Shown piece by piece: positions 1-7,746 of a stretch of DNA of 24,595 bases. The translations under genes were made by a program, and so were the position numbers. This DNA comes from Caldisericota bacterium (GTDB lineage: Bacteria; CAIJMQ01; JAADFP01), in assembly GCA_013152825.1 (NCBI GenBank), contig JAADFP010000008.1, positions 1 to 24,595 of the forward strand, written 5' to 3'. The number at the start of each line of letters is the position of its first letter. Positions within the stretch are counted from its first letter, which is position 1. The notes beneath the pieces were generated by a model. It made no database searches. It was not told the origin of the DNA and was given only the letters and a program-made list of their open reading frames with translations.

Positions 1-157
1 TATTTATTAGTGCGGTGCGGGTGCGTTCCTTGGAAAGTTCTGCCTCTCTGCGTGCCTGGGCCATGTCCTCTAACATGTTGACAAAAGCTTTCCTTATTAG
101 CGTAGGGTTTTTCAGTTTATCTGGCTGATTGACTTCCTGGTTATAAATACTTTCCAT
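1..157 (-). CDS. N-terminus of a sensor/kinase-like protein, partial at left edge
   Basis: An open frame starts at ATG 157-155 and runs off the left edge after about 52 codons. The visible residues include NPTLIRKAFVNMLEDMAQAR, followed by a charged helix (REAELSKERTRTAL). This kind of helical linker precedes PAS or histidine-kinase domains in bacterial sensor proteins, but no catalytic domain is visible here. A TGA lies 11 codons upstream in the same frame. The frame is the same as that of the PAS protein at 407-1024. Removing one G from the GGGG run near 172-175 would join it to the coiled-coil fragment at 168-389, so it may be the continuation of one larger sensor protein and not a separate gene. 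The Shine-Dalgarno site is weak. It is the last visible member of the signalling operon. Family assignment is inference. Confidence 0.5.
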   Translation of the reverse strand, partial: MESIYNQEVNQPDKLKNPTLIRKAFVNMLEDMAQARREAELSKERTRTALIN

Positions 158-167
158 TTCCTGATTT

Positions 168-389
168 TCAGCCCCTTCTGGCCACCAGTTCTTTTTTCAG
201 CTTGATTATTTCTTTTGACAACCTGGTATTTTCCTCTTTGAGTTCCACCATCACTAATTCGCGGCCTATGGCTAATTCAGTGAATTTTTCCAGTTCCTCC
301 ACCTTCTTCTGGAGTTCATCCCGCGATTTCTCCAGTTCAGCAGTTCTTAGTCTTACCCGCTCTTCCAGTTCCTCTTTCATGCTTTTCAA
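168..389 (-). pseudogene. Coiled-coil C-terminal fragment of the frame-broken PAS protein
   Basis: This frame encodes heptad-rich sequence (EELKSMKEELEERVRLRT, then LQKKVEELEKFTELAIGREL). It ends with the VELKEEN...EIIKLKKEL signature that closes many PAS-containing signalling proteins before a kinase domain or the stop. It directly continues the NEEL repeats of the gene at 407-1024, but in the -1 frame. Reading GAG GAG TTA and then ATA AAA ATA GTT ACC GAA GAA joins the two without losing the coiled coil. The listed start is a TTG with no convincing Shine-Dalgarno site, so independent translation is doubtful. I therefore treat it as the 3' part of one disrupted gene. A sequencing indel in the TTATAAAAAT stretch is equally possible. 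Confidence 0.6.
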
Positions 390-406
390 TTCTTCGGTAA
401 CTATTT

Positions 407-1024
407 TTATAACTCCTCGTTGGAAGCGTTCAATTCTTCGTTGGCAGCATGTAATTCTTCCGTGGTTTGCTGTAATTCCTCGTTTGTAGCTTGCAGTTCT
501 TCATTACTCCTATTCAGTTCTTCGTTGGTCTTCTTGAGTTCCTCCCGGGCTTTTTCTTCGGAGGTAATATCTGTATATATAGCGTAAGCTCCCTTGATTT
601 CGCCCAGCACATTTACCACGGGACCTGCATTGATCAAAAATATCCTTTCTTCTCCGTTCCTATCTCTGATTGTTACCTTCATTGTTTCCATGGAGCGGCC
701 TTTTTTGATACATTCTTCAAAGAATTCAGTTTCTTTTCCCTGTCCTCCCCACAGGTCCCTTACGTGCATCTTTCCCAGTACTTCTTCCCGCTTATTGTAC
801 CCCAGGGTTCTCAAAGCACTTTCATTTATAAAAGTAATTACCAGGTTGGTATCCACCTCAATTACCAGATCATGGGTATTGAGTAGAATATTGTTCGCCA
901 TGGCGTATTTCTCGGAAAGGATTTCTACCTGTCTTTCCAAGTTCTGGGAATAGATGCGGAGTTGCCGGTTTTCTTTTTCCAGTTCCTCCATCTTCCCATT
1001 TACCAACTCCAACTCCTTACTCAC
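407..1024 (-). CDS. PAS-domain coiled-coil signalling protein, 3' end lost to a frameshift
   Basis: A cytoplasmic signalling protein of 205 residues with no membrane segment. It has an N-terminal coiled coil (about 5-45), a PAS domain (about 46-160, with HDLVIEVDTNLVITFINESA, LGYNKREEVLGK and GAYAIYTDITSEEKAREEL), and then NEEL repeats (NEELQATNEEL and similar). The repeats are typical of linkers in CheB/CheR-PAS and hybrid kinase proteins. I chose GTG 1024-1022 because GAGGGGG sits seven bases upstream; the frame is also open from a TTG at 1066. The frame stops at TAA 407-409 in the middle of a heptad array, and the array resumes in the -1 frame at 168-389. The PAS ligand is unknown. Co-transcription with CheR and a response regulator suggests an input module for the same pathway. 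Confidence 0.75.
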   Translation of the reverse strand: MSKELELVNGKMEELEKENRQLRIYSQNLERQVEILSEKYAMANNILLNTHDLVIEVDTNLVITFINESALRTLGYNKREEVLGKMHVRDLWGGQGKETEFFEECIKKGRSMETMKVTIRDRNGEERIFLINAGPVVNVLGEIKGAYAIYTDITSEEKAREELKKTNEELNRSNEELQATNEELQQTTEELHAANEELNASNEEL

Positions 1025-1070
1025 TTTATCACCCCCTCTCAAATAATGCTTGATACAACCTTCCAATACC

Positions 1071-1295
1071 TCATATTTCTCCCCGCATTACTTTCTGGTA
1101 GAAATCACATTTTTGGCAGTTGCCGTACTTCTCTGCATAGGTGCCTTGCACTGTGCCTCCGCAAAGCGTTCCTGCCACAAACCAGCAGTCTCGGCCATGG
1201 TCCGGGTAGGCAGGGCATTTCCCCAGTTCGTCAGCCTTTGCGCCCCCTTCTTCGCGGCCGCACTTTTTGAATTCCCAGCAGTTTATCTCTCCCAT
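1071..1295 (-). CDS. Two-CW domain small cysteine-rich protein
   Basis: A 74-residue soluble protein with a Cys pattern C6-W7, C12, C27, C37-W38, C45, C60, C63, seen as CWEFKKCGREEGGAK, CPAYPDHGRDCWFVAGTLCGG and GNCQKCDFY. This matches the two-CW domain, which is found alone or fused to methyl-accepting chemotaxis proteins and PAS sensors. Its biochemical role is not settled, and the cysteines suggest metal or Fe-S binding or redox sensing (inference). The start is ATG 1295-1293, with GGAGGTG eight bases upstream. A longer in-frame extension to 1331 would overlap cheR and lacks a ribosome site. It lies 19 bases downstream of cheR and 46 bases upstream of the PAS gene, so it probably supplies or tunes a sensory signal for this operon. 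Confidence 0.8.
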   Translation of the reverse strand: MGEINCWEFKKCGREEGGAKADELGKCPAYPDHGRDCWFVAGTLCGGTVQGTYAEKYGNCQKCDFYQKVMRGEI

Positions 1296-1314
1296 TCTCA
1301 AAACACCTCCCTTC

Positions 1315-2187
1315 CTATCTCTGATAAACACGCTCTTTATAATACAAACAGTGGAAAAGTTTGGCTGCTTTTCCCACCGGTGTCTCTGCTCTGCCTAACC
1401 AGAGCAAGCCACCCGGTATTAGGGCATTGTATAGTTTTAAATAAACTTTTTCCTGGAGCTGGCGGGTAAAATAGATAAGCAGATTACGGCAGATAATAAA
1501 ATCAAAGCCGGCAAAGTTGTCACCGTTAACTATGGAATGCCTGAGGAATTTTACCATTTCTTTTATCTCGGCATTCACCTGGTATTTACCGGAAGAATTT
1601 TTGCGAAAGTATTTCTCTATCAATTCAGGCTCTACTCCTTCCAGCTTACTTTTATCATATACTCCTTCTCTTGCTTTGGCAAGTGAGGCCTCATCTATAT
1701 CGGTTCCATAAATCCTTATGTTTATCTTTTTTATTTCTTTTCCCAGGATTTCGCGCAGGGTAATGGCCAGGGAATAGGGCTCTTCTCCGCTTGCACAGGC
1801 AATACTCCAGATGTTTATGGATGGTGCGCCGCGTTTTTTCTCTTTGCTCTTTGCAATAATCTGCGGTAATACCTTCTCCTTAATTATTTGCCAGTCGTTC
1901 TTATCGCGGAAAAATTGGGTAACGTTGATAACCAGGGTAGAGACGATAGAATTGTATTCCTCCTGGTGCTTGTCTAGATAATTGATGTATTCCTGGTATG
2001 TCTTACTATTTGTTAATCTTAGTCTTGTCTCCAGGCGATGTTTTATCGTGGTGTCTTTATATTGACGAAAGTCCTGGCCGGTTGCCTTGTAGATCTTCTC
2101 CATCAACAACGAGAATGCTTCCTCCGATTGTACATCAGGGGATAAATCCTGCAGGTCACTGCTCTTTTTCCGAGAAGATCCACACAT
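1315..2187 (-). CDS. cheR: CheR-type protein-glutamate methyltransferase
   Basis: A SAM-dependent methyltransferase of the CheR family, 290 residues, cytoplasmic. In chemotaxis CheR methylates glutamates of receptor proteins. Visible features are an N-terminal all-helical CheR_N domain (about 22-75), NVTQFFRD (88-95), the SAM-binding motif SIACASGEEPYSLA (128-141), and CRNLLIYF (233-240), followed by LIPGGLLWLGRAET. The usual GHSE near the end is here GRAE. The length fits classical CheR. The first 20 residues are a poorly conserved, charged extension. The ATG at 2187 has no clear Shine-Dalgarno site, but no better start is seen. No CheA, CheW, CheB or methyl-accepting receptor is present in the window, so it may serve a PAS/two-CW sensor and not a flagellar pathway (inference). 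Confidence 0.9.
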   Translation of the reverse strand: MCGSSRKKSSDLQDLSPDVQSEEAFSLLMEKIYKATGQDFRQYKDTTIKHRLETRLRLTNSKTYQEYINYLDKHQEEYNSIVSTLVINVTQFFRDKNDWQIIKEKVLPQIIAKSKEKKRGAPSINIWSIACASGEEPYSLAITLREILGKEIKKINIRIYGTDIDEASLAKAREGVYDKSKLEGVEPELIEKYFRKNSSGKYQVNAEIKEMVKFLRHSIVNGDNFAGFDFIICRNLLIYFTRQLQEKVYLKLYNALIPGGLLWLGRAETPVGKAAKLFHCLYYKERVYQR

Positions 2188-2237
2188 AAGTCTGTATTTA
2201 CCAAATACCCTCGCCTCACAATTACAATAAAGAGGGA

Positions 2238-2636
2238 TTACTCCATTTTAAATATTTTCTTAACTGCCTCTTTCAATTTGTTTGGGTCAATTGGCTTTTC
2301 GATGTATTCTGCCGGACTTGCTCCCATAAATTCCTCCATCTCATCCACGGAGAATCCCATCCCTACCTTATCCCTAATCCCTGTGAGCATTATCACAGGA
2401 ATATCTCTGGTTTTTTCATTCTGTTTTATCTCATGAAAAACGCGAAAACCATCTTTTTTGGGCATCTGGACATCGAGAATGACCAGGTCAGGCTGCTCAC
2501 TTATAGCTTTTTTAAGTCCTTCTTCCCCATTATGAGCCGTAATTATATCGAATCCTTCCAATTCCAGGATTGCCTTTATGAATTCCAGGCAGTCAGGCTC
2601 ATCATCCACGGCAAGAATCTTCTTTGTATCTACCAT
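2238..2636 (-). CDS. Single-domain response regulator receiver protein
   Basis: A stand-alone receiver (CheY-like) protein of 132 residues. It has the acidic pocket D11-D12, phospho-acceptor D55 in LVILDVQMP, T85 in VIMLTG and K114 in YIEKP, so all catalytic residues of the family are present. No DNA-binding output domain follows. Loop 4-5 is longer than usual (RDKVGMGFSVDEMEEFMGASP, about 88-108). The start ATG has a perfect AAGGAGGTG five bases upstream. It is the first gene of the signalling operon (RR, cheR, two-CW, PAS, sensor start), 50 bases ahead of cheR, with an extended -10 promoter just upstream. The cognate kinase is probably the gene that leaves the left edge, or lies beyond it (inference). 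Confidence 0.92.
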   Translation of the reverse strand: MVDTKKILAVDDEPDCLEFIKAILELEGFDIITAHNGEEGLKKAISEQPDLVILDVQMPKKDGFRVFHEIKQNEKTRDIPVIMLTGIRDKVGMGFSVDEMEEFMGASPAEYIEKPIDPNKLKEAVKKIFKME

Positions 2637-2669
2637 TATTACACCTCCTTCTTTTACCTTACGGAAAAC

Positions 2670-2678
2670 ATTTTATCA
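2670..2678 (-). promoter_or_regulatory. Extended -10 promoter of the signalling operon
   Basis: The minus strand reads TGATAAAAT, an extended -10 (TGn plus TAAAAT), ending 34 bases before the response-regulator ATG. The leader then carries AAGGAGGTG. No good -35 is seen, which extended -10 promoters tolerate. The same nine-base word occurs at 9373-9381 in front of the sulfatase-like gene. Confidence 0.55.
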
Positions 2679-2700
2679 TAAAGATACATAAACGTATGCC

Positions 2701-2940
2701 CAGTGCATATTAGTGAGCCATGGGGGACAAGGGATAGGCTAAATAAATTCCAAATCACAAATCCAAAGCTTCCTACCAGAATACTACCTCAGTGCTTACT
2801 GCTTCCATCTACCTATCCCTGAACCAACCTAAAGTCTAAGGTCTATGGTCTAAAGTCTAAGGTGCATCCTTCTCACTACCCCTTCCCTCGCTACCCGCTA
2901 CTAACTAACTCGCTACTGTTTCCTCTCCCCAGTCTAACGT
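2701..2940. repeat. Mosaic intergenic repeat region C
   Basis: A 300-base gene-free gap downstream of cimA. A block of about 63 bases (2801-2863, AAAGTCTAAGGTCTATGG core) recurs inverted at 10749-10817 with few mismatches. The AAATCACAAATCCAAA segment (2741-2768) resembles 23095-23125. The CCCTCGCTACCCGCTACTAA segment (2885-2915) resembles 23272-23305. No coding frame is supported. Confidence 0.75.
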
Positions 2941-4512
2941 CTACCCTTCTCTCGCTTCACCATCCTTTAAAAGCTTGTAGTTTATGGCGTTTACCAGGGC
3001 TTCCCAGGAGGCTTCCAGGATGTTGGGAGATACTCCCACCGTAGTAAACATACGGCGCGGATCTTTGAATCTGATTAAAACCCGGGTGGTAGCAGCGGTT
3101 CCCTTGTGGGGATTAATGATTCTTACCTTGTAATCGATAAGCTGAAGCTCTTTGAGCGTGGGGTAGAATTTGAGCAGGGCTTTGTGTAGGGCATTGGTCA
3201 GTGCATCCACAGGGCCGTCTCCCTCTGCCGCAGTATGCTCAATATCATTTCCTACTTTTACCTGCACGGTTGCCTCGGTAAAAGGCTTGCCTTTTTTCTC
3301 GCCTATATAGACGCGGAAGCCTTCCTCCTCAAAGTATTCCTGGGTTTCGCCCAGTTCTTCCCGCATGAGAAGTTCCAGGGAGGCATCAGCCGCTTCAAAT
3401 TCGTATCCTTCGTTTTCCAGTATTTTGATGCGGTTAAGAAGGTTTCCTACCTGGGGGGAGTTCTTGTCCAGGTGGATGCCAAACTCTTCTGCTTTCAATA
3501 TTATGTTGCTTCTGCCGGAGAGTTCTGAGGTGAGAATTTTCCGGGTGTTCCCTACCAATTCCGGGGCAATATGTTCGAAAGAACGAGAGACTTTTCTTAC
3601 TGCATCTACGTGGGTTCCTCCTTTGTGGGCAAAGGCCCTTTCCCCTACAAATGGCTGGTGGGGTATAGGAATTAAGTTGGCAATTTCATAGACCAGGTAG
3701 GATAATTCTGTAAGCCTTCTCAGGGCACTCTCCGGTAAACATTTCATTCCCATTTTTATCTGGAGATTTGGAATAACAGAGCACAAATCAGCATTCCCGC
3801 ATCTTTCTCCCAACCCGTTAATAGTCCCCTGTACATGGTTTGCTCCCATTTTTACTGCTACTATGGTGTTAGCCACAGCCATACCATTGTCATTGTGGGT
3901 GTGAATGCCCAGGGGAGTGTTGACTTCTTTTTTTACCCTGCGCATGATTTCCTCTATTTCAAAGGGTAAACTGCCTCCATTCGTATCGCAGAGAACCAGG
4001 GAATCTGCTCCTCCTTTTTCTGCGGCCAGAAGGGTTTTTAAGGCGTAATCGCTATTATCCTTAAATCCATCAAAGAAGTGTTCGGCATCGTAGATTACTT
4101 CTCTCCCTTTCTTTTTCAGGTACCGCACCGAGTCTTCGATTATCTTAAGATTATCCGCGGGAGATATTCTCAGCACCTGCTCCACGTGCAGCAGCCAGGA
4201 TTTCCCGAAGAGGGTAACCACGGGCGTCTCTGCTTCTATGGCTCTGCGCAGGGAAGGATCGCGAGACGGAGTATACTTCACTCGTCGGGTCATAGTGAAA
4301 GCGCAGAGTTTTGCCTTTTTAAGCGGGGTTTTTTTCATTTCCTCAAAGAACTTTATGTCCTTTGGATTGGAACCCGGCCATCCACCCTCCACGTAGGGAA
4401 ACCCGAATGCATCCAGTTTTCGGGCAATTCTTATCTTATCCTGCAGGGAGAAATTTACTCCTCCCATCTGGGCACCATCTCTCAACGTAGTATCATATAA
4501 CCAAATTTTCAT
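2941..4512 (-). CDS. cimA: (R)-citramalate synthase
   Basis: Condenses pyruvate and acetyl-CoA to (R)-citramalate, the first step of the threonine-independent route to isoleucine. 523 residues, normal for the long CimA type. It has an N-terminal DRE-TIM barrel with DTTLRDGAQ (catalytic R11, metal ligand D12), EGGWPGSNPKD (the CimA-type sequence seen instead of the 2-isopropylmalate synthase one), GIHTHNDNGMAVAN (metal histidines) and NGLGERCGNADL. The C-terminal regulatory LeuA dimer-type domain (about 390-515, HTAAEGDGPVDALTNALHKA) is expected to bind isoleucine as feedback inhibitor. The start ATG overlaps the lysC stop in ATGA, with GGAGAAG upstream inside lysC, so translation is probably coupled. 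It is the last gene of the thr/lysC operon. Confidence 0.95.
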   Translation of the reverse strand: MKIWLYDTTLRDGAQMGGVNFSLQDKIRIARKLDAFGFPYVEGGWPGSNPKDIKFFEEMKKTPLKKAKLCAFTMTRRVKYTPSRDPSLRRAIEAETPVVTLFGKSWLLHVEQVLRISPADNLKIIEDSVRYLKKKGREVIYDAEHFFDGFKDNSDYALKTLLAAEKGGADSLVLCDTNGGSLPFEIEEIMRRVKKEVNTPLGIHTHNDNGMAVANTIVAVKMGANHVQGTINGLGERCGNADLCSVIPNLQIKMGMKCLPESALRRLTELSYLVYEIANLIPIPHQPFVGERAFAHKGGTHVDAVRKVSRSFEHIAPELVGNTRKILTSELSGRSNIILKAEEFGIHLDKNSPQVGNLLNRIKILENEGYEFEAADASLELLMREELGETQEYFEEEGFRVYIGEKKGKPFTEATVQVKVGNDIEHTAAEGDGPVDALTNALHKALLKFYPTLKELQLIDYKVRIINPHKGTAATTRVLIRFKDPRRMFTTVGVSPNILEASWEALVNAINYKLLKDGEAREG

Positions 4513-5732
4513 TGCATCTTCTCCAGTTCGAATTCTTTATGAAGGGCTTGTACTGCTTTCTCACCCTCCTCTTCTCTTACCAGGCAGGAGATGAGAATTT
4601 CTGAGGTAGAGATAAGTTCTATGTTTATCTTTTCCCGGGATAGTGCCTTGAACATCCTCGCGGCTACCCCGGGATGTGTCCGCATTCCCACTCCTACTAT
4701 TGACACTTTTGCCACACCTTTATCGCATCCTACTTTACCTGCTCCGAGCTTTTCTTTTACCTTTGCCATTATTTTTATTACCTTTTCTGTCTCTTCCCTA
4801 TCTACGGTAAAAGTTATCTCGCTTTTCCCTTCTCTATCAGGAGCACCCTGTACAATGAGATCCACGTTTATGTTTTCTTTTGATAGCGGTTCAAATATTT
4901 CCGCTGCTACTCCAGGGTAATCAGGCACTCCATCTATACTTATCTTTGCCTGGTTCTTTTCCAGAGCGACTCCTCTCACCAGCACGCTTTCCATAGATTC
5001 TATCTCCTTCATCACAATAGTCCCCTCCTTCCCATGAAAAGAAGATCTCACATGTATTTTAACATTATACTTGGCAGCAAATTCAACGGAACGAGACTGT
5101 AAAACTTTTGCTCCGGCAGATGCCAATTCCAACATTTCATCGTAGGTAATTGAAGGTAATTTCTTTGCTTCCGGCACTATCCTGGGGTCAGTAGTAAATA
5201 CTCCATCCACATCGGTAAAAATTTCGCATATGTCTGCTTTAAGTGCAGCAGCTATGGCTACTGCGGTAGTATCGGATCCTCCTCTTCCCAGCGTGGTTAT
5301 GTTGGATTCGTAATCGGTTCCCTGGAAGCCGGCTACAATAACAATATTCCCCTTCCGAAGTTCATTTAGTATCCTCTTGCTGTTTACTTTTAAAATTCTG
5401 GCTTTTGTATGGAAGGAATCAGTAAGAATTCCTACCTGGGGACCGGTAAGAGAGACTGCTTTTTCTCCCTTTGCATGTATTGCCATGGAAAGAAGGGCAG
5501 AAGATATTTGTTCACCGGTTGCTATTAACATGTCCAGTTCCCGGGCGGGCGGATTTTGCGATATTTTTCTGGATAATTCTATTAGTTCATCTGTGGTAGC
5601 TCCCATGGCAGAAACTATAACTACCAATTCATTCCCCTTTTTTCTCTCCTCTACTACCCTGAGAGCAACTCTCTTTATGTGCTCCGGTGTAGCCAGAGAA
5701 GTACCGCCGAATTTTTGTACTATTAAAGCCAT
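4509..5732 (-). CDS. lysC: Aspartate kinase (aspartokinase)
   Basis: Phosphorylates L-aspartate to aspartyl-phosphate, the entry step to threonine, methionine, lysine and isoleucine. 407 residues, a monofunctional aspartokinase. The catalytic domain has KFGGTS (7-12), GRGGSDTTAVA and FTDVDGVFTTDPR. It is followed by two ACT domains (about 265-400; MESVLVRGVALEKNQAKIS and VGCDKGVAKVSIVGVGM), the site of feedback inhibition by threonine and/or lysine in this family. The gene begins two bases after the apgM stop, with GGGGAAG as ribosome site, and its TGA overlaps cimA. Placement between apgM and cimA, with thrC upstream, ties it to threonine/isoleucine supply. No homoserine dehydrogenase is fused or adjacent. 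The gene symbol could equally be ask. Confidence 0.95.
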   Translation of the reverse strand: MALIVQKFGGTSLATPEHIKRVALRVVEERKKGNELVVIVSAMGATTDELIELSRKISQNPPARELDMLIATGEQISSALLSMAIHAKGEKAVSLTGPQVGILTDSFHTKARILKVNSKRILNELRKGNIVIVAGFQGTDYESNITTLGRGGSDTTAVAIAAALKADICEIFTDVDGVFTTDPRIVPEAKKLPSITYDEMLELASAGAKVLQSRSVEFAAKYNVKIHVRSSFHGKEGTIVMKEIESMESVLVRGVALEKNQAKISIDGVPDYPGVAAEIFEPLSKENINVDLIVQGAPDREGKSEITFTVDREETEKVIKIMAKVKEKLGAGKVGCDKGVAKVSIVGVGMRTHPGVAARMFKALSREKINIELISTSEILISCLVREEEGEKAVQALHKEFELEKMQ

Positions 5733-5734
5733 AT

Positions 5735-6922
5735 CTACTTCCCCATTATAAATAATTTCATAAGCTCTTCTCCACTCTTAAAGTGTACGCCGGTCAAACG
5801 GGCGCTTACTTCGGAAAAAGTGGGGCAATTATTGGATTTCCCGATTCCCCACAGGATAAAGGGAATGGGGTCGCGGGTGTGTGTCCTGAGCGTGGTGGAA
5901 GTTGCATGGTCGCATCCTACAAATACCCTGGCTTCTGGATGAGCGGATATTATTCTTCCTACAATTTCCCTATCAAAGCTTTCGATAGCGGCCACTTTTA
6001 AGTGGGGATCTCCCATATGGGCAGCTTCGTCTGTTGCTTCAATATGGATAATCACCAGGTCTAACTTCCTGAGAGCCTTTATTCCTGCTTTTGCTTTGCC
6101 CCGCCAGTTGGTATGAATGTCTCCCGTAGCTTTCCTTACTTTTATTACTTCCATGTCCAGTATGGTTCCTATCCCTTTTATCACGTCCACGGCAGAGATA
6201 ATACCAGCTTTAATTCCATACTTTTTTTGAAAACTTTCCCCGTGGGGTTTCTTACCTCCTCCCCATATCCAGATGGAGTTTGCCGGAGGAAGGCCTTTCT
6301 TCATTCTTTTAATGTTAAGCGGGTGCTGGGGCAGGTATTCCTGGGAGAGTTTAATCAGCCTTTTAAGCAAATTTGCCCCTCTTCCGCGGGGGAGGTAATT
6401 TCTTACTTCTTTCCCTATAATGTCATGCGGGGGGGTAGTGAAGGGGATATTGTCCTTTATTTCTCCCTTGCCTTTGATTATCAGTAAGTTCCTGTAGCTT
6501 ACTCCGGGATGGAACTGGATATTCCTATCCCCCAGTTTTTCATTCAGATAGCGCATGAGCACGCGGGATTGGGAGGAGGGGATATGTTCAGCAGAGTAAT
6601 CAGCCATTATTCCATCTTCTATGGTTACCAGGTTAACCCGAAAAGCCTTTTCGTGCCCTTTCAATTTAATCCCCTGGCTGGCTGCCTCCAGCGAACCCCT
6701 CCCGGGATAAAATTTATCCGGAGGATATCCCAAAAGGGAGAGTATAGCCACATCACTGCCCAGGGGGAAGCCTTCCTTCAGGGTGGTAATAAGTCCGCAA
6801 TATCCCTCCTTGGCCAGCCTGTCCATATTGGGGGTGTATGCCTTTTGCAGGGGGGTTTTCCCTCCCAGTTGAGACAGGGAGTGGTCAGCCATGCCATCGG
6901 CGATTAACATTACATGCTTCAT
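5735..6922 (-). CDS. apgM: ApgM-type cofactor-independent phosphoglycerate mutase; possible homoserine kinase
   Basis: An alkaline-phosphatase-superfamily phosphotransferase of 395 residues, close to archaeal-type 2,3-bisphosphoglycerate-independent phosphoglycerate mutase. Seen: metal ligand D9 in LIADGMAD, TPNMDRLA, the nucleophile region GFPLGSDVAILSLLGY (S56), GRGSLEAASQGI, HIEATDEAAHMGD, and GCDHATSTTLRTHTRDPIPF with further metal ligands. The family's known reaction interconverts 3- and 2-phosphoglycerate. However, bacterial genes of this family often sit with threonine genes and have been proposed to replace homoserine kinase. Here it lies between thrC and lysC, and no GHMP-type thrB is present. 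Its ATG overlaps the previous stop by four bases, with GAGGAAAA as ribosome site. Enzyme family is firm; substrate is open. Confidence 0.88.
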   Translation of the reverse strand: MKHVMLIADGMADHSLSQLGGKTPLQKAYTPNMDRLAKEGYCGLITTLKEGFPLGSDVAILSLLGYPPDKFYPGRGSLEAASQGIKLKGHEKAFRVNLVTIEDGIMADYSAEHIPSSQSRVLMRYLNEKLGDRNIQFHPGVSYRNLLIIKGKGEIKDNIPFTTPPHDIIGKEVRNYLPRGRGANLLKRLIKLSQEYLPQHPLNIKRMKKGLPPANSIWIWGGGKKPHGESFQKKYGIKAGIISAVDVIKGIGTILDMEVIKVRKATGDIHTNWRGKAKAGIKALRKLDLVIIHIEATDEAAHMGDPHLKVAAIESFDREIVGRIISAHPEARVFVGCDHATSTTLRTHTRDPIPFILWGIGKSNNCPTFSEVSARLTGVHFKSGEELMKLFIMGK

Positions 6923-7746
6923 TTTTCCTCTATCTGGTAAGAAAAATTAATCCTGGGTATTTTACCTTTCCCTTTTATTCTCAATATGGCATCTTTTCCT
7001 CCCCATTTACCCTCCAATAAAGCCACAAGTTCTATCTCTTTTCTTATCAGTTTACCCTGGAAGGAGAGATTAGCAAAAAGAGGAATGGATTTTTGCAGGA
7101 ACGGCTTAATGAAAGCAGTGGGGATATTTTTCCCACCACTCAGGCTCTCTATCAGGGGAGAGGTTAGGGGAGACAAGGGAAGAGCCGTGATTTCCCCTTT
7201 ACCTGATAGGTATTCGTTTGGGTCGGGGAGTTGAAACTCTCCTTTTATCCAGAAGGAGGATTCCGGGGCAATGGTTCCCGTGATCTCTGCCTTTGCTTTT
7301 CTTCCCTCCCCGATGTTGTGGATAACTCCTTCTGCTTTGCCTTTTATTTTTCCGCCCGGGAAACGGATAACAAATTCTCCTTCTTTGAGAATTACTTCTT
7401 TTATTAGGGGAAGTTGAGGGTCGGGCAGGGATGGGTTAGAACGCCAGGTTACTTTCCAGCCTTTGATTACTACCTTTTCTATTTCCCTGTGTTTCCACAT
7501 TCGCAGGGGAGAGAAGTTTGCTTCCAGGCGGGAAAACTGCCATTTCATTTGTTCCATTGTCCCTTCACCCCTGCTTATTTTAATCTTTCCCCTTACCAAT
7601 CCCAGGGATATGTGTCTTACTTTTATCCCGTTCCTGGATAATTCTTCCTTAATCTTCTGGGTAACAGAGAAGAGCACTACCTGGTAGGCAAAAGAAAGAA
7701 AGACAACGACAGATAGTATTATCCAGCCTGCCTTCTTTTTTCTCAT
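6919..7746 (-). CDS. Membrane-anchored hypothetical protein, AsmA-like
   Basis: Not recognised with certainty. 275 residues: a basic start (MRKKKAG), one transmembrane segment (about 8-27), then a region rich in short beta strands (LRMWKHREIEKVVIKGWKVTW, GGKIKGKAEGVIHNIGEG, KAEITGTIAPESSFWIKGEF). Alternating strand patterns with repeated 'GK-x-x-G-x' turns resemble AsmA/DUF748-type periplasmic proteins that contact the outer membrane. This is a fold-level guess. It would be anchored in the inner membrane with the bulk outside. The start ATG shares its A with the thrC TAA stop (TAATG), and its TGA overlaps apgM, so it is translationally coupled inside an amino-acid operon. Nothing in it suggests a metabolic role. 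Confidence 0.65.
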   Translation of the reverse strand: MRKKKAGWIILSVVVFLSFAYQVVLFSVTQKIKEELSRNGIKVRHISLGLVRGKIKISRGEGTMEQMKWQFSRLEANFSPLRMWKHREIEKVVIKGWKVTWRSNPSLPDPQLPLIKEVILKEGEFVIRFPGGKIKGKAEGVIHNIGEGRKAKAEITGTIAPESSFWIKGEFQLPDPNEYLSGKGEITALPLSPLTSPLIESLSGGKNIPTAFIKPFLQKSIPLFANLSFQGKLIRKEIELVALLEGKWGGKDAILRIKGKGKIPRINFSYQIEEK

